DNA from: Massospora cicadina
Lineage: Eukaryota > Entomophthoromycota > Entomophthoromycetes > Entomophthorales > Entomophthoraceae
Length of the DNA: 64,000 nt
Assembly: GCA_022478985.1 (NCBI GenBank)
Contig: JAKSZP010014879.1
Span: 1 to 64,000 of the forward strand
Reading direction: 5' to 3'
Below the pieces are notes generated by a model that was not told where the DNA came from, did no database searches, and worked only from the letters and a program-made list of their open reading frames with translations. The position numbers and the translations under genes are program-made. Below are positions 10,514-22,479 of this stretch, piece after piece. Position 1 is the stretch's first letter. Each line of letters begins with the position of its first letter.

Positions 10514-13500
10514 ATGTTGAATATCGCTGGACTCAAGGCCTCACCATCCCGGGCTAGGAAACTGAGTTTTTTACAACAAAATTTACCCGTGGATATCCTG
10601 GCCATCCAGGAGTCCCACTGTCTGTGAGGTTCCGAGGAGGCTTGGAAAACAATGCTCCTCTCATCCCTATCCTTTTGGTCAAAGCATTGTGGGGTGCTAA
10701 TTCAGAAAAATAATTTTTTCAAATTTTTATTGTTAAAACTTTCCTCAATGGCTGAGTCCTCGTTGTCACTTTCTTGTGGGCTGATGTGGTACACGCTATT
10801 GTCAACATCTATGCCCCAAATGGTGCACAAGAGCATCAGGACTTTTTCTCATTAGTTAAATCCCTCCCACTACCCCCAGACCCTTTCGTAGTTGGCAACA
10901 TGAACTGTTGGCTAAACACTCCAACAGACCGGTGGCCTTCCTCCTCCCATGCCCCCCAGGGCCACGTTGAACTTCACGTTCTAAAAGCCACCCTTGGGTT
11001 AATGGATGCACTGCCATGGCAAGCCCCACTGCTCGAGAACATGATGCGCCCCCACATCCACAATGGCCAATTAAGGTCCATGTCCTGCATCGACCTTATT
11101 CTTATGCTGGCAAAATTCCAACCCCAAATATCCCACTTTAAAACAACAAAAATGGAATTCTCCAATCATCGACTGGTCTCAATAACCTACCACCTACCTG
11201 TCACAGCTGCTAAGGCCCCACATTGGTGCAAAATCTGCCCCCCCAAGCTCGCATCGCCAGGATTTTCCACATGGGTGGAATCAGCAACTTTGGCAAAAGA
11301 GTTTGTTGCACCATTTTGTGTGGACCCCATTTCCACATGGGCAACTTTCAAAGAAGATACCATCCGCCACTCTCGCCACCTCTCATCCAGATGCTCACAA
11401 GCCACATAGGCTGTCATTTCGTGCACTCTGGCAGAGTTGGCACACCTAGAGTCCAACATCCCAGCTACAGGATACAGCTCTGTATGGGGCTGGAAGTGGG
11501 TGGAGGCAGCTGCCCACCTCAACGCACTCAAAAGGCAACACAAGCATTAGTTTGTGTTCAGTACAGGGCCAAACACATCACAAAAGGTGACAAGTGTACC
11601 GCATATTTTTTTTAAAAAATTTTGCACCATGCCAGAGCTTGGCCTACACACAGGTACAAAGATCAGATGATTCAATTGTGGATATTCCAGCCAAAGTGAC
11701 AATCGAAACACAAAAGTATTACTCTGAGTTGTACCAATCTGATCCAATTCAGCCAGCTGAAGTGGCAGAATTCATCAACTGAGCCCACATCCGCACCATT
11801 TCCTGATACCTGTAAATAATGAATTTGATTACTCCGAATGAATTATGGACAGCCATTCGCGGTGCACCAAACTGAATGTGCCCAGGCCCAGATGGCATTC
11901 CATATGAATTCTACAAAAAGTACTTCAAATATAAATCCCTACTACTGTTGGCCTCACTTAACCAGAGCCTTTTGGAAATGCATCTCCTGCCAGGAGGACA
12001 AGAGGCCTTCAACATCACACTCTTCAAGAAAGGGGACAAGCTAGACTTAGCCAACTGGCGCCCCATTTCTTTAACTAACATGGATACAAAAATTTTAACT
12101 AAAATCATGGCTAACCATTTAGGGATTGTAGCATCTGCCACCATCTCACCAGAACAATTCAGTTCTATACCCAGAAGGTCGATTTGGGATAACGTGCACT
12201 CTGTGGCTAACGCATGCCAGTCCACAGCCTCTGGGGCATCTGTATTCTTGGACCAACAGAAGGCCTATGATAGAGTAAACTGGGATTACCTCAGGGCCTG
12301 ACTCCACCAATTCTGCTTGCCCCCTCGCTTCATCAGCTGGGTGATGCTGATGACGGAATCTGCAACAATGGCGGTATGTGGCCCTGGCTTCCTAACAGAA
12401 GTAGTCCGCCCTCAAAGGGGCTTGCGACAAAAGGACCCCCTTAGCCCACTCTTATACAACTTCAGCCTTGACCCACTACTTCGAAACGCGAATGGCCAAC
12501 TCACTGGGGTCCATGGCCAGGCCAAGCCCCAGTCAAGATGATGGCGTTTGCAGATGACTGTGTGGTTGGGGTGTCTAATAATAATGATGCAAGCGCACTT
12601 GAAGCTCTCATCCAGGAGTATTCCTGGGTAAGTGATGCTGCATTGAACGCCTCCAAAACTGAAATCATCCTCCTTGGTCAGTATCAAAACTGCTGGGCCC
12701 CTGCAACCAGAGCCCAGCCCGGCCCATCTGCTCACACACACGCTCGCCCTCCCAGCTCACCCCACACCGCCCCACTGGTGCTCCCCTTTGTGCCACGCCC
12801 TACCATAGGGCTGGTCCGCCATCTGGGCATGTGGGTGGAGGCAGGCAGATACGCATCAGCAGTAATGGAGAGTCATATTCTAGACAACGTGACGAAGCGC
12901 ATCGCCTCCCTCAGAGCCCACCCTACTTCCCTTACTGGCAGGGTCGTTTTGGCCAACTCTATGCTCCTCTCCAAAGTCTGGTTTGTTGCCCACGCCATCC
13001 CCTTCTCCCCAAGCTCCTTCAAATCCTTGCATGCCCTGCTGCAAGGATGGCTATGGTCAGGCCGCCCTCCACCAGTACGGTTAGAAGTCATGTTTGGCCC
13101 TTATCAGCATGGTGGCATGGGCCTGCTTTACTTCAAAGCCCACGCTGCCAAGATCCTGGGCACCTGGATTGCGGCCATCACTGCCCCTACTCTCCCCTCC
13201 CAACACTGGTCCCGCGCGGCCCGCTCCAACTTCTCCCACGCCTTGGGCCTCAACAATCCATCAAACCCCCACTCCCTGATGAAATACCTGGCTTCACACC
13301 CATCGGCCACAGGTCCTCACGGTACTAAAATCCACTACAAACGAATCCTCCTCTCCATGCGGAGCGCTGAGTGGAGAATTCGTATTAGCGGACATACAAC
13401 CTGAAGAGGCCGCCCCTCACCTCAGTTCACACAAGAGGTACAGGGGCTACCCATCCATGATGGCGTGATCCCCACACGGCCCCATGTTCTATCCAGGGTG

Positions 13501-14116
13501 GACTACCTGGACATGATGGACATCTCTTACTCCATTGAGACCCAAAAAAACTATCTGGAAATATGCACACCATCCCCTGTTGCAGCTTCAAATCCGTTCC
13601 CATGTGTGGCGCTGCCTGAGGCAGGTGTACCGTACAGCTGAGCTCTCTAATGCTTTACACTCATCCTGCGTCGTGTGTGGGCAGTATGGAACGCTGTTCC
13701 ACCGCTTGGAGAAGTGTCCTACCTCTAAAGTGATATGGCGCGAAGTTCAACGTCTACTGGGCCAGAATCAAACACATCCCTTCAGTCTGTCAAGAGATAT
13801 GTTTGCTTTATCAATAGCTTCCCCCCTTCCACCCTCCCTCAGTGCTCTGGTGGTTGCAATCGCCATGTGGACCATCCACACGATTATCTTGGATGCCATC
13901 GCAGGCTCCATCCCCACCCTCCCAGAAGCTGTCCACAAATTCCGGTCTCATTTGGTGGACCACTTTCAAGCGTGGATGTTTGGATACCTCACACCGTGCC
14001 ACCAACAGCTGGTATCCTCCTGGTTCCCAGTTTGGTTCATCAAATCAGACCCCTTCCTCCACACGTGTTCAATTGTGGCTACGGCCCCTTCCCACGTTCC
14101 CTCCCCCTCCCCATAA
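10514..14116 (+). pseudogene. LINE copy 1 ORF2, endonuclease and reverse transcriptase
   Basis: ORF2 nicks target DNA and primes reverse transcription there. The presumed ATG at 10514 starts MLNIAGLKA, about 30 bp after ORF1 ends. APE endonuclease blocks are NIYAPN, GNMNCWLN, CIDLILM and SNHRLV (10780-11180). RT blocks are CPGPDGIPYEFYKK, RPISLTN, SIPRRSIWDN, FLDQQKAYDRVNW, GLRQKDPLSPLLYN and the catalytic FADD at about 12545. A C-terminal finger, CVVCGQYGTLFHRLEKC, lies near 13670. Stops and frameshifts, for example near 11405, 11600 and 12300, make it inactive. The layout resembles fungal and plant LINEs with a zf-RVT-type end. Confidence 0.9.
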
Positions 14117-14269
14117 GTGGCGTTCCCGCTGGCAACAAGAGGTAGCATCGCTTCTCTGGGGTGCCTTCCCTGTTACTAAGTGTTGTCTTGGTTGGATCAA
14201 ATTTGAAAGTGTCTGTCCCATGGTCAGCCTTCCCCGCAATAAATTTGAAATAGAAATACAGGAGGGATT

Positions 14270-15480
14270 GGTGATCTAAATGCACCATTAACTCATGCTG
14301 AGCGCCTTGTAACAGATACTACCAATGAGTCAAAGCCCATGCTTTGGCTGTCAACTCCTTATCATAGATGTCCCAGGATTATTCAGTAGAGGAGAAAGTT
14401 TGGGATAAGTAAGCACTTGAGGTTCTTAACCATCGTGCTCCTGAAGCAGAACAGCCCCAACTGCGATAGATGAGGCATTTCAACAAAGATATAGAGCTTG
14501 GAAGGGTCAGCATGTTTTAGAATGGGGAAAGAATAAGAACGCCTCTTTAATTGACTCAAACACCTGATGGCACTCGGGTGTCCAATGAAAGGGAACATTC
14601 TTACCTGTGAGGGGTGAAGTGGAGCGGCTAACTGGGAAAGGGCTGGGGAAAATTTCTTCAAAAAATGATAATGCCCAAAAACTTCTTAATTGTTTTTGGG
14701 TTTTTGGGATTGGCCATTCACAGATGGCGTCCAATTTGTTGAGGATAAATAGCATGCCCATCTTGTAGACTAGATTTCCTAAAAAGATAACTTCCTCCCT
14801 ATAAAGCTCGCACTTTGAAGGCTTGACAAACAGTCCCACCTTGTGCAAAGCAGCCACAACCGCTTCCAAGTCTTTTTCATGTTGTTAAGGAGTTGAGGAG
14901 TGAATCAAATTGTCATCAATATATGTGACCACGCAAGTGAATTGAAGATCACCCAGCACTCTATTGATCATTTGTTGAAATGTGTCCGTGCATTCTTCAA
15001 CCCAAAGGGAATTACTCGAAATTGGAAAATACCTTTCTTTGTTTGGATAGTGGTAAGCCATTCTTGACCTTTCATCACCAAAATTTGGTTAAAGGCATTA
15101 ACAAGATTGAGCTTAGAGAACACACCAGACTTGGCAATTGCTTGACCAATAGTTTGCTCCAGGGGTAAAGGATAGGGATTATGTACTGTGATTTTATTCA
15201 GGTGACCATAATCCATGCAGGGGCGGAGGGAACCATCAGCCTTCTTGCCAAAAATGATGGGAGAAGCAACTGGTAATGTTTCTTTGATTAACCACCTTTC
15301 TTGGACATATTGTCCAATTAAGCGTTGAGAGCAGCCTCCTCCTCCGCTGTTTGTGGATACAAAGGACAGATAATATTCACCAACTGCACCGTTGTTATAA
15401 ATCCTGAATCAAATTTAGTATGGGGGAGACGGTCCACCTTCTCAATATCAAAGATACTCCAATAGCACATCAATGCAACA
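14270..15480 (-). pseudogene. Gypsy A reverse transcriptase and RNase H N-terminus
   Basis: From about 15480 downward the minus strand shows the RT start (VDRLPHTKFDSGF, CMDYGHLNKIT, NPYPLPL), then FSKLNLVNAFNQI, FQFRVIPFGLKNA and the catalytic YIDD (14912-14923). AGLF/VGLF-VKPSKCELY and QLRSFWAL follow. RNase H begins at about 14510 (IFVE, then GAVLLQEHDG in another frame) and runs to DHQSLLYF, where the LINE entered. Several frame changes and stops are present, so it is broken, although YIDD is intact. Confidence 0.9.
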
Positions 15481-15720
15481 GGAAAATCTGATGGAAGGCC
15501 CACAGGGGAAATGAAGGAAGTGATGGAATTCAGCCTTGAGTTTTTGTAAGAATATCTTCTAGAGGAAACTCCCCTCCAGTCGATCATTAGCAAATGACAT
15601 CATATTAGACTCCAAGTGAAATCTAACATGTTGTTGGCGCCACCATCCTACCCCCAAAATTACTGGAAACACCAAGTCTAGCATTGTGGAGAACCAATCG
15701 CAAAAGCTAAACTGATGAAC

Positions 15721-16203
15721 CTAGAAAGGTACTGGTCGTTGGACTAGGTATGAGAGCTGGGAGGCTGATGAAGCAACCATCGCCAAAGGACCTAAGTCCA
15801 GGTCAAGTTCTAATTGTTGGGCTAGTTCAACACTCATAAAGTTACCCGCTGCTCCGGTATCCACCAAAGCCTCAAAGGATAAGTGGTGAGCTCTGATACT
15901 AATCTTCATGGTCAATAAGAAAATAAGCGAAGTTTTGTTTATTGGTAGATTTGGTTGTCTTGCTATAACTGAAGAGATAGCTAGTAATTCAGGGGGAAGG
16001 TCAGGGTCTTTTTCAGGAGTAAGAAAAGTAAGAGTAAGGGCTTGAGAACTAGCTACTTTAATCTGGGCTTTTACAAATTCATTAATAGGTGAACTAGGAA
16101 AACACAACTCAGCTGCAGGAGTATTAGCTGACTCTGGGGCCATTACCAATACTGGTTCAAAATTAAAAATAGAATCTGATTCATCGTTGGGTAGTACAAT
16201 CAT
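15721..16203 (-). pseudogene. Gypsy A aspartic protease
   Basis: The 160-codon open stretch includes FEALVDTGAAGNFMS at about 15820-15880, the active-site loop of a retroviral-type aspartic protease with its D-T-G intact. SVELAQQLEL follows, as usual in Gypsy proteases. The upstream part is an uncharacterised gag-protease linker. The flap region after 15721 is out of frame. Confidence 0.85.
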
Positions 16204-16209
16204 ACAAAT

Positions 16210-16939
16210 TTACACTTGAAAGTGGGGAGCATGGCGAAGGGAGGCATTGATGGAGGTCACAGCCTTACACATTTGTTCCACTGTCCCCATAGGTGTGGAC
16301 CAAACTTCGTTATTGGCAGAGGCAGAATTCAACAACTGACCTAAAGATTGCTTGGAGTATATTAAAGAACTAAAGCGTGGAGGCCTGTTCACAGAAGGTT
16401 GTGATTAAGGAGCTAAGCTAGGAGCTTCTGTCATAGAGGAAAGCAATATAAATAAGCGGTCTGGACGTGACATAGGGGTTTTAAAGCTGCCAATAATACT
16501 GTGACAAGTGGGGTAGAATTTCCTACACGGGCAGTGGAATGCAGAAGTCCTCACACCCACCGACGGGCATCCCCTTCTACTGCATCCAAGAGGGAAACAA
16601 CTTGCTGGGCGTTGGATAGTGCAGCGGCATTATTAAGGGCAATAGAAGAATGCATTTGCACCTTAGAAAGGGCGTCAAGGACTTGACTAGCAATATCATG
16701 GGAAGGAACACACAGATTCTCTTCTTGAGCATAATTTAAGGGAAGAGTAGCAATTCACGGGACTCTGCCATGAAGAAGCTCTACAAGATATAGCAAACGC
16801 TGCTCACAAAATCAGCGACTGACCAAACAAACAACAAAAAACAAACTACTGACTTCACGTTCATTTGGTAAAGGTAACCACTGCGGCGCCAAACTCAAAG
16901 AGAAGGGCGGAAATGCAGGAAACAATGGTTGGTCAATTA
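16210..16939 (-). pseudogene. Gypsy A gag remnant
   Basis: This is the position of gag, between the 5' LTR and protease. Short open pieces such as MNRPPRFSSLIYSK are seen, but the frame is badly broken and no clear CCHC knuckle remains. The assignment rests on position. At about 0.7 kb it is short for gag, so an internal deletion is likely. No obvious TGG primer-binding site follows the LTR on the minus strand. Confidence 0.5.
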
Positions 16940-18429
16940 TGTCAGGAAAAAGGCATAAAAAGTTAGATTGGCCTACCAGTTGGGATGAGTAAGCACCCAA
17001 AAAGCAAGACTGAATGCCAGAGGAATTTTCTTCCTCAAACAACGTTGTATGGTGCGGTTTATTTGGTGACAATGGTCTATTGATGTAGGATGAGCGTGAA
17101 AAGAAACCCAGTAATTAACCAAAAAGATACAACCCCAGACCCTGCAGTTCTTACTGCAGGGGGTTAAACTACTGGATTGTCTACTTTGGGATCCCCAGTG
17201 GAAGGGTTCATCACCAAAGCAGAGACAAGCGGGCTGATCCTTGCTTGAAGGTGAGATATATGAGGCCACAGGATTACAATATCCTGATAGCGTATATCTT
17301 CAATAACGGGATTAAATTCCCAGAAGATTCTTGCATAATAAAGTCAGTTGATTATGGTAGGAGAGATTGCAATCATAAAATTGGTATAGTCCATCCAGTG
17401 TAGGGGCCAATGGGCCACCATGTTAGTGCCATTGGGATTTTGGCAAGAAGAAATGGAGTAAAGAATAATTTGGATACTGGCGGGAATTATATTTAAAAGC
17501 AAAGGTTTAAAAATCAACCAAAAAATTTCCTCAGTATGACTCAACTGGTTAAATATTGTTTGATTAGGGTCAGCTTGTCAAAGCAGGTATTGGGGCCCTC
17601 AAATTTGACCTAACCTGGCGAATTTTCTGGTTCAGGGGAAATGATATTAATCTAAACTGACATTGAAGGATTTGGCGGTAGGCTGTGTCACTATTGGTTC
17701 ATCCACAAACATTTAACCTGAGGCTCTACTATATTTACATCGGTTAGCATGATGGCATCTGGACTGATGGGCAACGGGAATCCCCCAGGGCCACCCCATA
17801 TAGTGGTAGTCCCAATGGGTCAGAAATGGGTTCATGATGGCCAACCCACTTGTGCTCGGTTGCTGGGGCATTCTTTCAACCAAATGGGTTATGTCTGGCA
17901 CCAATCCCAATTCTCAAAATGGGGTTTTAAATTATTGGTGACAGTCCCTGAAGTGATACCTGCTCATCAGGGATTGTCCCTGATGATTTGATGGTATTTT
18001 GGCATTAGTGATCATACTGCTTGATGGCTCATTGTCATTGGCAATTCTGCCCAAGAATTCATTCCTTGTCCCTTTTTGACTATTATTTTTTTGCCCACTG
18101 GGCTTTATTCCCATTGGTTTTGGAAATTTTAGCTTCGATTATGATGTTTTGCGCTGTCAGTTTAATAAAGTCCCTCCTGCTTGTGGGGAAGAAAGTTACC
18201 AATGATCTCAGCGCAGATTTCCTCAATTTGGCAGACAAGTTTGGCGGTGGTAAGAGAGGGAACCAGGGGAGGAATCTTCAGAGGGAAGGCTGTTACCCAG
18301 CACTCATCTACCACATAAGCAAGGTCGCCCTGGGTGATGAGGGGTACAGCCACCCTCTTCAAATCCTTCTTATTAAGAAATGGTAAAATCGCCCAACCCA
18401 TGCAAAGTGGATGTTCCCCTGGACTTAGA
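16940..18429 (-). repeat. 5' LTR of chromovirus A
   Basis: It is a direct repeat of 5704-7193 with the same length. Its outer end has mutated from TGTAAG to TCTAAG. The target duplication AAGTG follows at 18430-18434. Confidence 0.95.
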
Positions 18430-18719
18430 AAGTGGGGGAAGTGGTGAGGTTTAATGACCATATCATCCATCTCAAACAAATATAACACAATCTTCTTTAT
18501 TTGCTGGAAGATTTACTTTGTTGGATTTAAAATATCAAAGGATATGATAAATAATGTTGGTTGTTATTTATAGCGGAATATTAACTAATCCGCTGGGATT
18601 CATTTACATTGGATTACTCATGTTTTGTCAGAACAATCTCTGACAATGTATTTACATATGTGTCATTAATTAATTCGATTATTGGTAATTTAAATTATAT
18701 TTTAATAGTTAATCAGAGT

Positions 18720-18848
18720 AAAGGGTGGTTAGCCTGGCAGGTAAAACTGCTTCCACCCTAGTGTAGGTTTTGAGTTCAAAACTTGTACTGGCTAAAAAAT
18801 TCTCGGTGTGGTATATTTGTCCCAAGGTCAACCCACCTCAAATACTTT
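18720..18848 (+). mobile_element. tRNA-derived SINE, copy 1
   Basis: This 129-bp insertion is flanked by TAGTTAATCAGAGT (18706-18719 and 18849-18862). The head resembles a tRNA gene: TTAGCCTGGCAGG fits an A-box-like element and GTTCAAAAC fits the B-box consensus GWTCRANNC. The 3' end, TTTGTCCCAAGGTCAACCC and then TCAAATA, resembles the 3' end of the LINE in this window, which suggests mobilisation by that LINE. Confidence 0.8.
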
Positions 18849-18862
18849 TAGTTAATCAGAGT

Positions 18863-19371
18863 AGATAAATATGAACAACTACACAAAAATGTCAACGATG
18901 CTATCTAGAATGTGGTAACTTTAACATGGAATCTGAAAGCTAAGATTACTTGAACCAATATTGCCACATTCATTAAACTACTGGACACCTGCATTAAGCC
19001 AAAAACTTTAGCCGAATATATCACTGCTATTTTTATGGCTGGCAATTACTCAGAAGTACTAATCATCAAAGATATCAAACCACATGCCTCTGATGCCCTA
19101 ACGCCCTTGCTACTGCCTTGACATGCACCACAATCTGGGAAGAGGAAGCTGCTGCTGAAAATGAGCCCCCAATCCCCCCTCCCCTTCCATCATGGAGGGA
19201 TAAGTGGTCTCAGCTGCCCACCTGGTTGGTTGTTTCGTTAGGTGTATTTCACTCAATCCATCCATTTTGAACATTTTGTTTTAATCAATGAGTTACGTTT
19301 GTTTTTAGTTTTAGTTCTTAGTTCTTTTGTGTCCATCCCCTGGTTGTCTTACCTCAGTTAATATTGAAAAT
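18863..19371 (+). mobile_element. 5'-truncated copy of the ORF1-only retroposon
   Basis: It aligns along its length with 23753-24240 of the full-length copy: acacaaaa-tgt-aa-gatgctat, then CACATGC-TC-GATGCCC, then a shared 3'UTR and tail. It is flanked by TAGTTAATCAGAGT at 18849-18862 and 19372-19385. No endonuclease or RT lies between the ORF1 tail and the 3'UTR, as in the full-length copy, so this arrangement itself has been propagated. Confidence 0.85.
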
Positions 19372-19397
19372 TAGTTAATCAGAGTTTTTACTTATTT

Positions 19398-20244
19398 AGT
19401 TTTATTTGGGGAAGGCCAACCAGGTAATGGACACTCTGATATGCCAAACTAAAAGAACTTACATCAGCAAGAGGCACCCCAGAGAAGCAAATGCTATCTT
19501 CTGTTGCCAGTGGGAACGCCAAGAAATAGAAGGGGGGTTACGTGTGTAGGGGCTTGCGCCACTATTGAGCTCATATACAGGAAAGGGTCTGAAGTGAGAA
19601 CCAAACTGGAAACCAGGATGTGATCAATTGGCGGCGATGGAATAGCATGTACCCAAACATCCAAGCTTGAAAGTGGTCCACAAGATGCAACCAGAACTGG
19701 CGTACAGCTTCCTGGAGGGTGGGAGTAGTGCCTGAGATAGCATCCAAGACAACTTTGTAGATAGTCCACATAGCAATTGCAACCACTAAGGCCCGGAGAG
19801 AAGATGATATAGGGGATATCAAGGACAAGGTGAAGATGTCCCCAGATAGGTTGAAGGGACGTGTTTGATCCTGGCAAAAGAGGCGCTGAACTTCACTCCA
19901 GATCTCTTTTTACGGATGGCACTCTTCTAGGTGGTGAACCAAAGTTCCATACTGGTCACACATAACACAAGATGTTTGCAATGTATTAGAGCGCTTAGAG
20001 TATGGTATACCCATTTTAAGCACCACCACACATGGGAATGAATATGTGGCTGCAGAAGAGGGTTATGGGCGTACTTCCAGATGGTTTTCTGGGTATCAAG
20101 GAATTAGGATATGTCCAACATGTCCAGGTAATCCACCCTGGCATGACATGGGACCTCATGGGTATCACATTGTTCAGAATGGCAAAGCCTTGTATTTCCT
20201 TGGTGAACCAAGGAGTAGGTCAACCCCTCTGGACGGTGTGACCA
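19398..20244 (-). mobile_element. 5'-truncated LINE copy 3, ORF2 C-terminus and 3'UTR
   Basis: It aligns with the last roughly 800 bp of LINE copies 1 and 2: the tail GGTTGGCCTTCCCCAAATAAA, then CLGCYLRHYSHPP and GPLSSLDVWV in ORF2. The flanks AGAGTTTTTACTTATTT (19381-19397) and AGAGTTTTTCACTTATT (20245-20261) form an imperfect target duplication. Its sequence differs clearly from copies 1 and 2, so it belongs to a sister lineage or is older. Confidence 0.85.
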
Positions 20245-21057
20245 AGAGTTTTTCACTTATTGACTCAGGGATTTATGATAAGTTGCTGAGGCGTTGACAA
20301 CACTTCTGGTAGCAACTCACATGTTACTCTTTCAGGTAACGTGACCTGATGTTTTTAAGTAAAAGGTCCCATTACCTAAGCAGGTTGCTAACCTATTAGG
20401 GTAATCCTCTGAGGTTGATTGAAAACGTTGGGACACGTTCTTTAATTCAAAAAAAGGGGTCACATTTCTAGCAGCAGGATTTGACTAGACAGATAAGAAA
20501 ATATCATTTATTGGGTGTGACTTCAGAGGGTCAATCCATTGGCGAAGGCTTCCATTTCCTAATGGGGAACCAAATGAAGAGTTGGGCACCGAATTCCTCT
20601 ATAAATCCCCTTGCTTTTTTTATAAAGCAGGCAAATGAAGAAATGAATATTAAACTGTTATACTTTTATTGTATTTTTCATGGGATTAGAGTTGAAGGAT
20701 AAAATATTCTATGTCTGTTTATTACTGTCAAGATCTCCATAGGATCTTGCATTAATACTGGAAGAGAGAATCTTTAAATATATTAGTAGGCTGGGTTCCA
20801 TCAGAAGGAAGAATCAAATGGAGAAGTTCCCTTATTTTCTTTAAGATCCTTCAAGGAATATAAGAAAGAGCTTAGCACCAGTCTAGCGTTGAGAAAAATA
20901 ATCAAGTTGGTTATGAAAATGTAAATATTACAATAGTCTTCATACTATTGTCAATTCAGTCAATTAGCTATATCAATAAGCTAACTTGGCAAGCACATCA
21001 GAACCTGTTCAGTAGACTTGAGAGCTACAGCAAGCAACCACAGTTCAATTGTTTACA

Positions 21058-22313
21058 TTGTCATAGACTTTACATTCTCTGGTCAACTTGGCGTTCTAAC
21101 TATCAATTTTCTCTCTCCTCAAGACCTGCTATCAAATACTTTTAACATGGCAAGAAACCCTTTAAATAACCTTGATAGATGGTCTCAACTCATTTTGGAT
21201 CTTGTTAATATTCCCCTGTTCCATCTACTGAGGAGGCCATTCAGATGTTTTATGATTTGGTTGAACTTCAGGTTAGTTTTCAACATTCTGATCTCATTTT
21301 CACCTCCCATTGATTCCCAACTAAGTGTGGGTCACTTAGAACTCTTGATAGAGACATCCTTTATTTTAATGTTGTACTTTGCTAATAAAATAAGTTGGGA
21401 ACTCCAATACCTTGATCACCCTTTTAGCTTCAACAATGCATTCTCCAGAGTCAAAATTCCGCATGTATGGTGCATCTATTCACCTTGAGACCCCTAACAT
21501 TATATTTTAAAATCTCCCAAAGAAGCGTTATGAGTTTAGCAACCCAATTGCAATTTAAACCTGGATGTTAATATCTTAGCCTTAAGAACTGCAATGAATT
21601 TAGTTTCTGTAAACACCCATCTTATATTCCTTTTCCATCATCTTTGGAAACTTAACTCCATTGTAACAAGCTTTTTGGTTACAACTGAAAAATAAACACC
21701 AAATTATCAGTTAAGCAATTAATCCTCCCATCAAGGTCGTCATCCTATCTCAAGTTTCACCCAGAGAGGACCCATGAGAAAGAGTAAGTCAACAAAGGTT
21801 TCTTTATAATGCTCCCTCACAGCTGTGATGTTGGCTCCAGATAGTCTATCAGTTACACCTTCTTTATATTGCATTCTGTGCCATGGAACATAATATCTTT
21901 CTATTTTATCAATATGAAAAGTTGACTGTGTTGTTGGACCCCAACAACCCTAAAATATAAGAACATCTAGATATGGTGGATGCTTCCACATGACACACTA
22001 TCTATCTCACCTTTAAAGAACCAACTAATACCTTAAATTTAATGAGCTACAATACGCCCTATCCATGACCTCTGTCAATATGCAATATTGAGCTTAATTT
22101 CTGTTTCCTTTGACCTTCCAATAAGAATCTCATAAAGTGAGGGTTAATACAATGCTGTATACATGTGCAGCTGGTAAATTTATGGACCTTACAGTGTCCC
22201 AATCTCTTGTCCTTGCTAGATCTAGCTCATATAATATTAAGTGCGTCTTTTGCTTTAATATAGTTCTACATTTTATACATCACGTTCAATTAAAATTTAT
22301 GTTTTATGTTTCT
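21058..22313. other. Unrecognised AT-rich region with decayed coding character
   Basis: On the plus strand, 21100-21620 reads in stretches like MARNPLNNLDRWSQLILDL, EEAIQMFYDLVELQ and, in another frame, FRMYGASIHLETPNIIF with KKRYEFSNPIAI. On the minus strand, about 21990-21760 gives KIERYYVPWHRMQYKEG and ANITAVREHYKETF. I recognise no family. It could be a decayed host gene or an unfamiliar transposon. Confidence 0.35.
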
Positions 22314-22340
22314 AAAATTACTTCTTGGAACTATTTTTCC

Positions 22341-22361
22341 GCTCAGCGTAACTTTCTGAGC
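22341..22361 (+). other. 5'-terminal hairpin of the ORF1-only retroposon
   Basis: GCTCAG pairs with CTGAGC around a 9-base loop ending ACTTT, six bases inside the element after TTTTCC. The LINE hairpin has a different stem, but its loop region and the following bases also read ACTTTT or similar. This suggests a conserved RNA shape. Confidence 0.55.
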
Positions 22362-22479
22362 AAAATTACATGAATTAATAAAAGTAAAGCTTAATCGCCT
22401 GATGTAGCTTCATTCCAATGTCCTTGGATTCTCCGCTGGCTGCTCCAGTGTGGGGCAGCGGTGAAACTTTCCCCGCCGT

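Larger units (their letters stand above)
8975..14251 (+). mobile_element. LINE copy 1, full length
   Basis: AGAAATACAGGAGGGATT flanks it at 8957-8974 and 14252-14269, a perfect 18-bp target duplication that gives exact edges. It contains ORF1 with a CCHC knuckle and ORF2 with APE endonuclease, RT and a C-terminal finger. Its length (5277 bp) matches LINE copy 2 at 37074-42345 (5272 bp), so both are full length. The 3' end is CAATAAATTTGAAAT rather than a pure poly(A). Both ORFs carry stops and frameshifts. Confidence 0.95.
5704..18429 (-). mobile_element. Complete Ty3/Gypsy chromovirus A with a nested LINE
   Basis: Two 1490-bp direct repeats (5704-7193 and 16940-18429) end in TG...CA. They are flanked by the same 5 bp, AAGTG, at 5699-5703 and 18430-18434. 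Minus-strand gag, protease, RT, RNase H, integrase and chromodomain lie between them in Ty3 order. Without the 5277-bp LINE and its 18-bp duplication the element is about 7.4 kb. The LTRs differ at many sites, so the insertion is not young. It inserted into the 3' accessory region of element B1. Confidence 0.95.
2509..21057 (+). mobile_element. Ty3/Gypsy element B1, old and heavily interrupted
   Basis: RNase H and integrase (2530-4960), a 3' accessory region (4961-5698) and a 3' LTR (18519-21057) align in order with the complete element B2 at 45979-55533. B1 is split by chromovirus A, and its LTR by three non-LTR retroposons. Stops are frequent throughout, making it one of the most decayed copies. 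Its 5' half lies outside the window beyond element E. Confidence 0.8.
18519..21057 (+). repeat. 3' LTR of Gypsy B1, interrupted three times
   Basis: It starts TGTTGGATTT, compared with TGTTGGGATT in the B2 LTR, and ends TTGTTTACA, compared with TTTTTACA. Internal blocks match B2: the gcaact/aagttgc region (20262-20320), tcccattacctaa-aggttgct (20368-20396) and aaaacgttgggacacgtt (20422-20440). Removing the three retroposons leaves about 1.0 kb, near the 1150 bp of the B2 LTRs. Confidence 0.75.

Noticed and set aside
18162..18429. An open minus-strand frame in both LTRs of chromovirus A (about 87 codons here, with its counterpart at 7061-7193) that could be read as an LTR-encoded gene.
   Set aside because: The similarity is expected because the LTRs are copies. 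Both frames stop soon, and no start or domain is shared beyond that.
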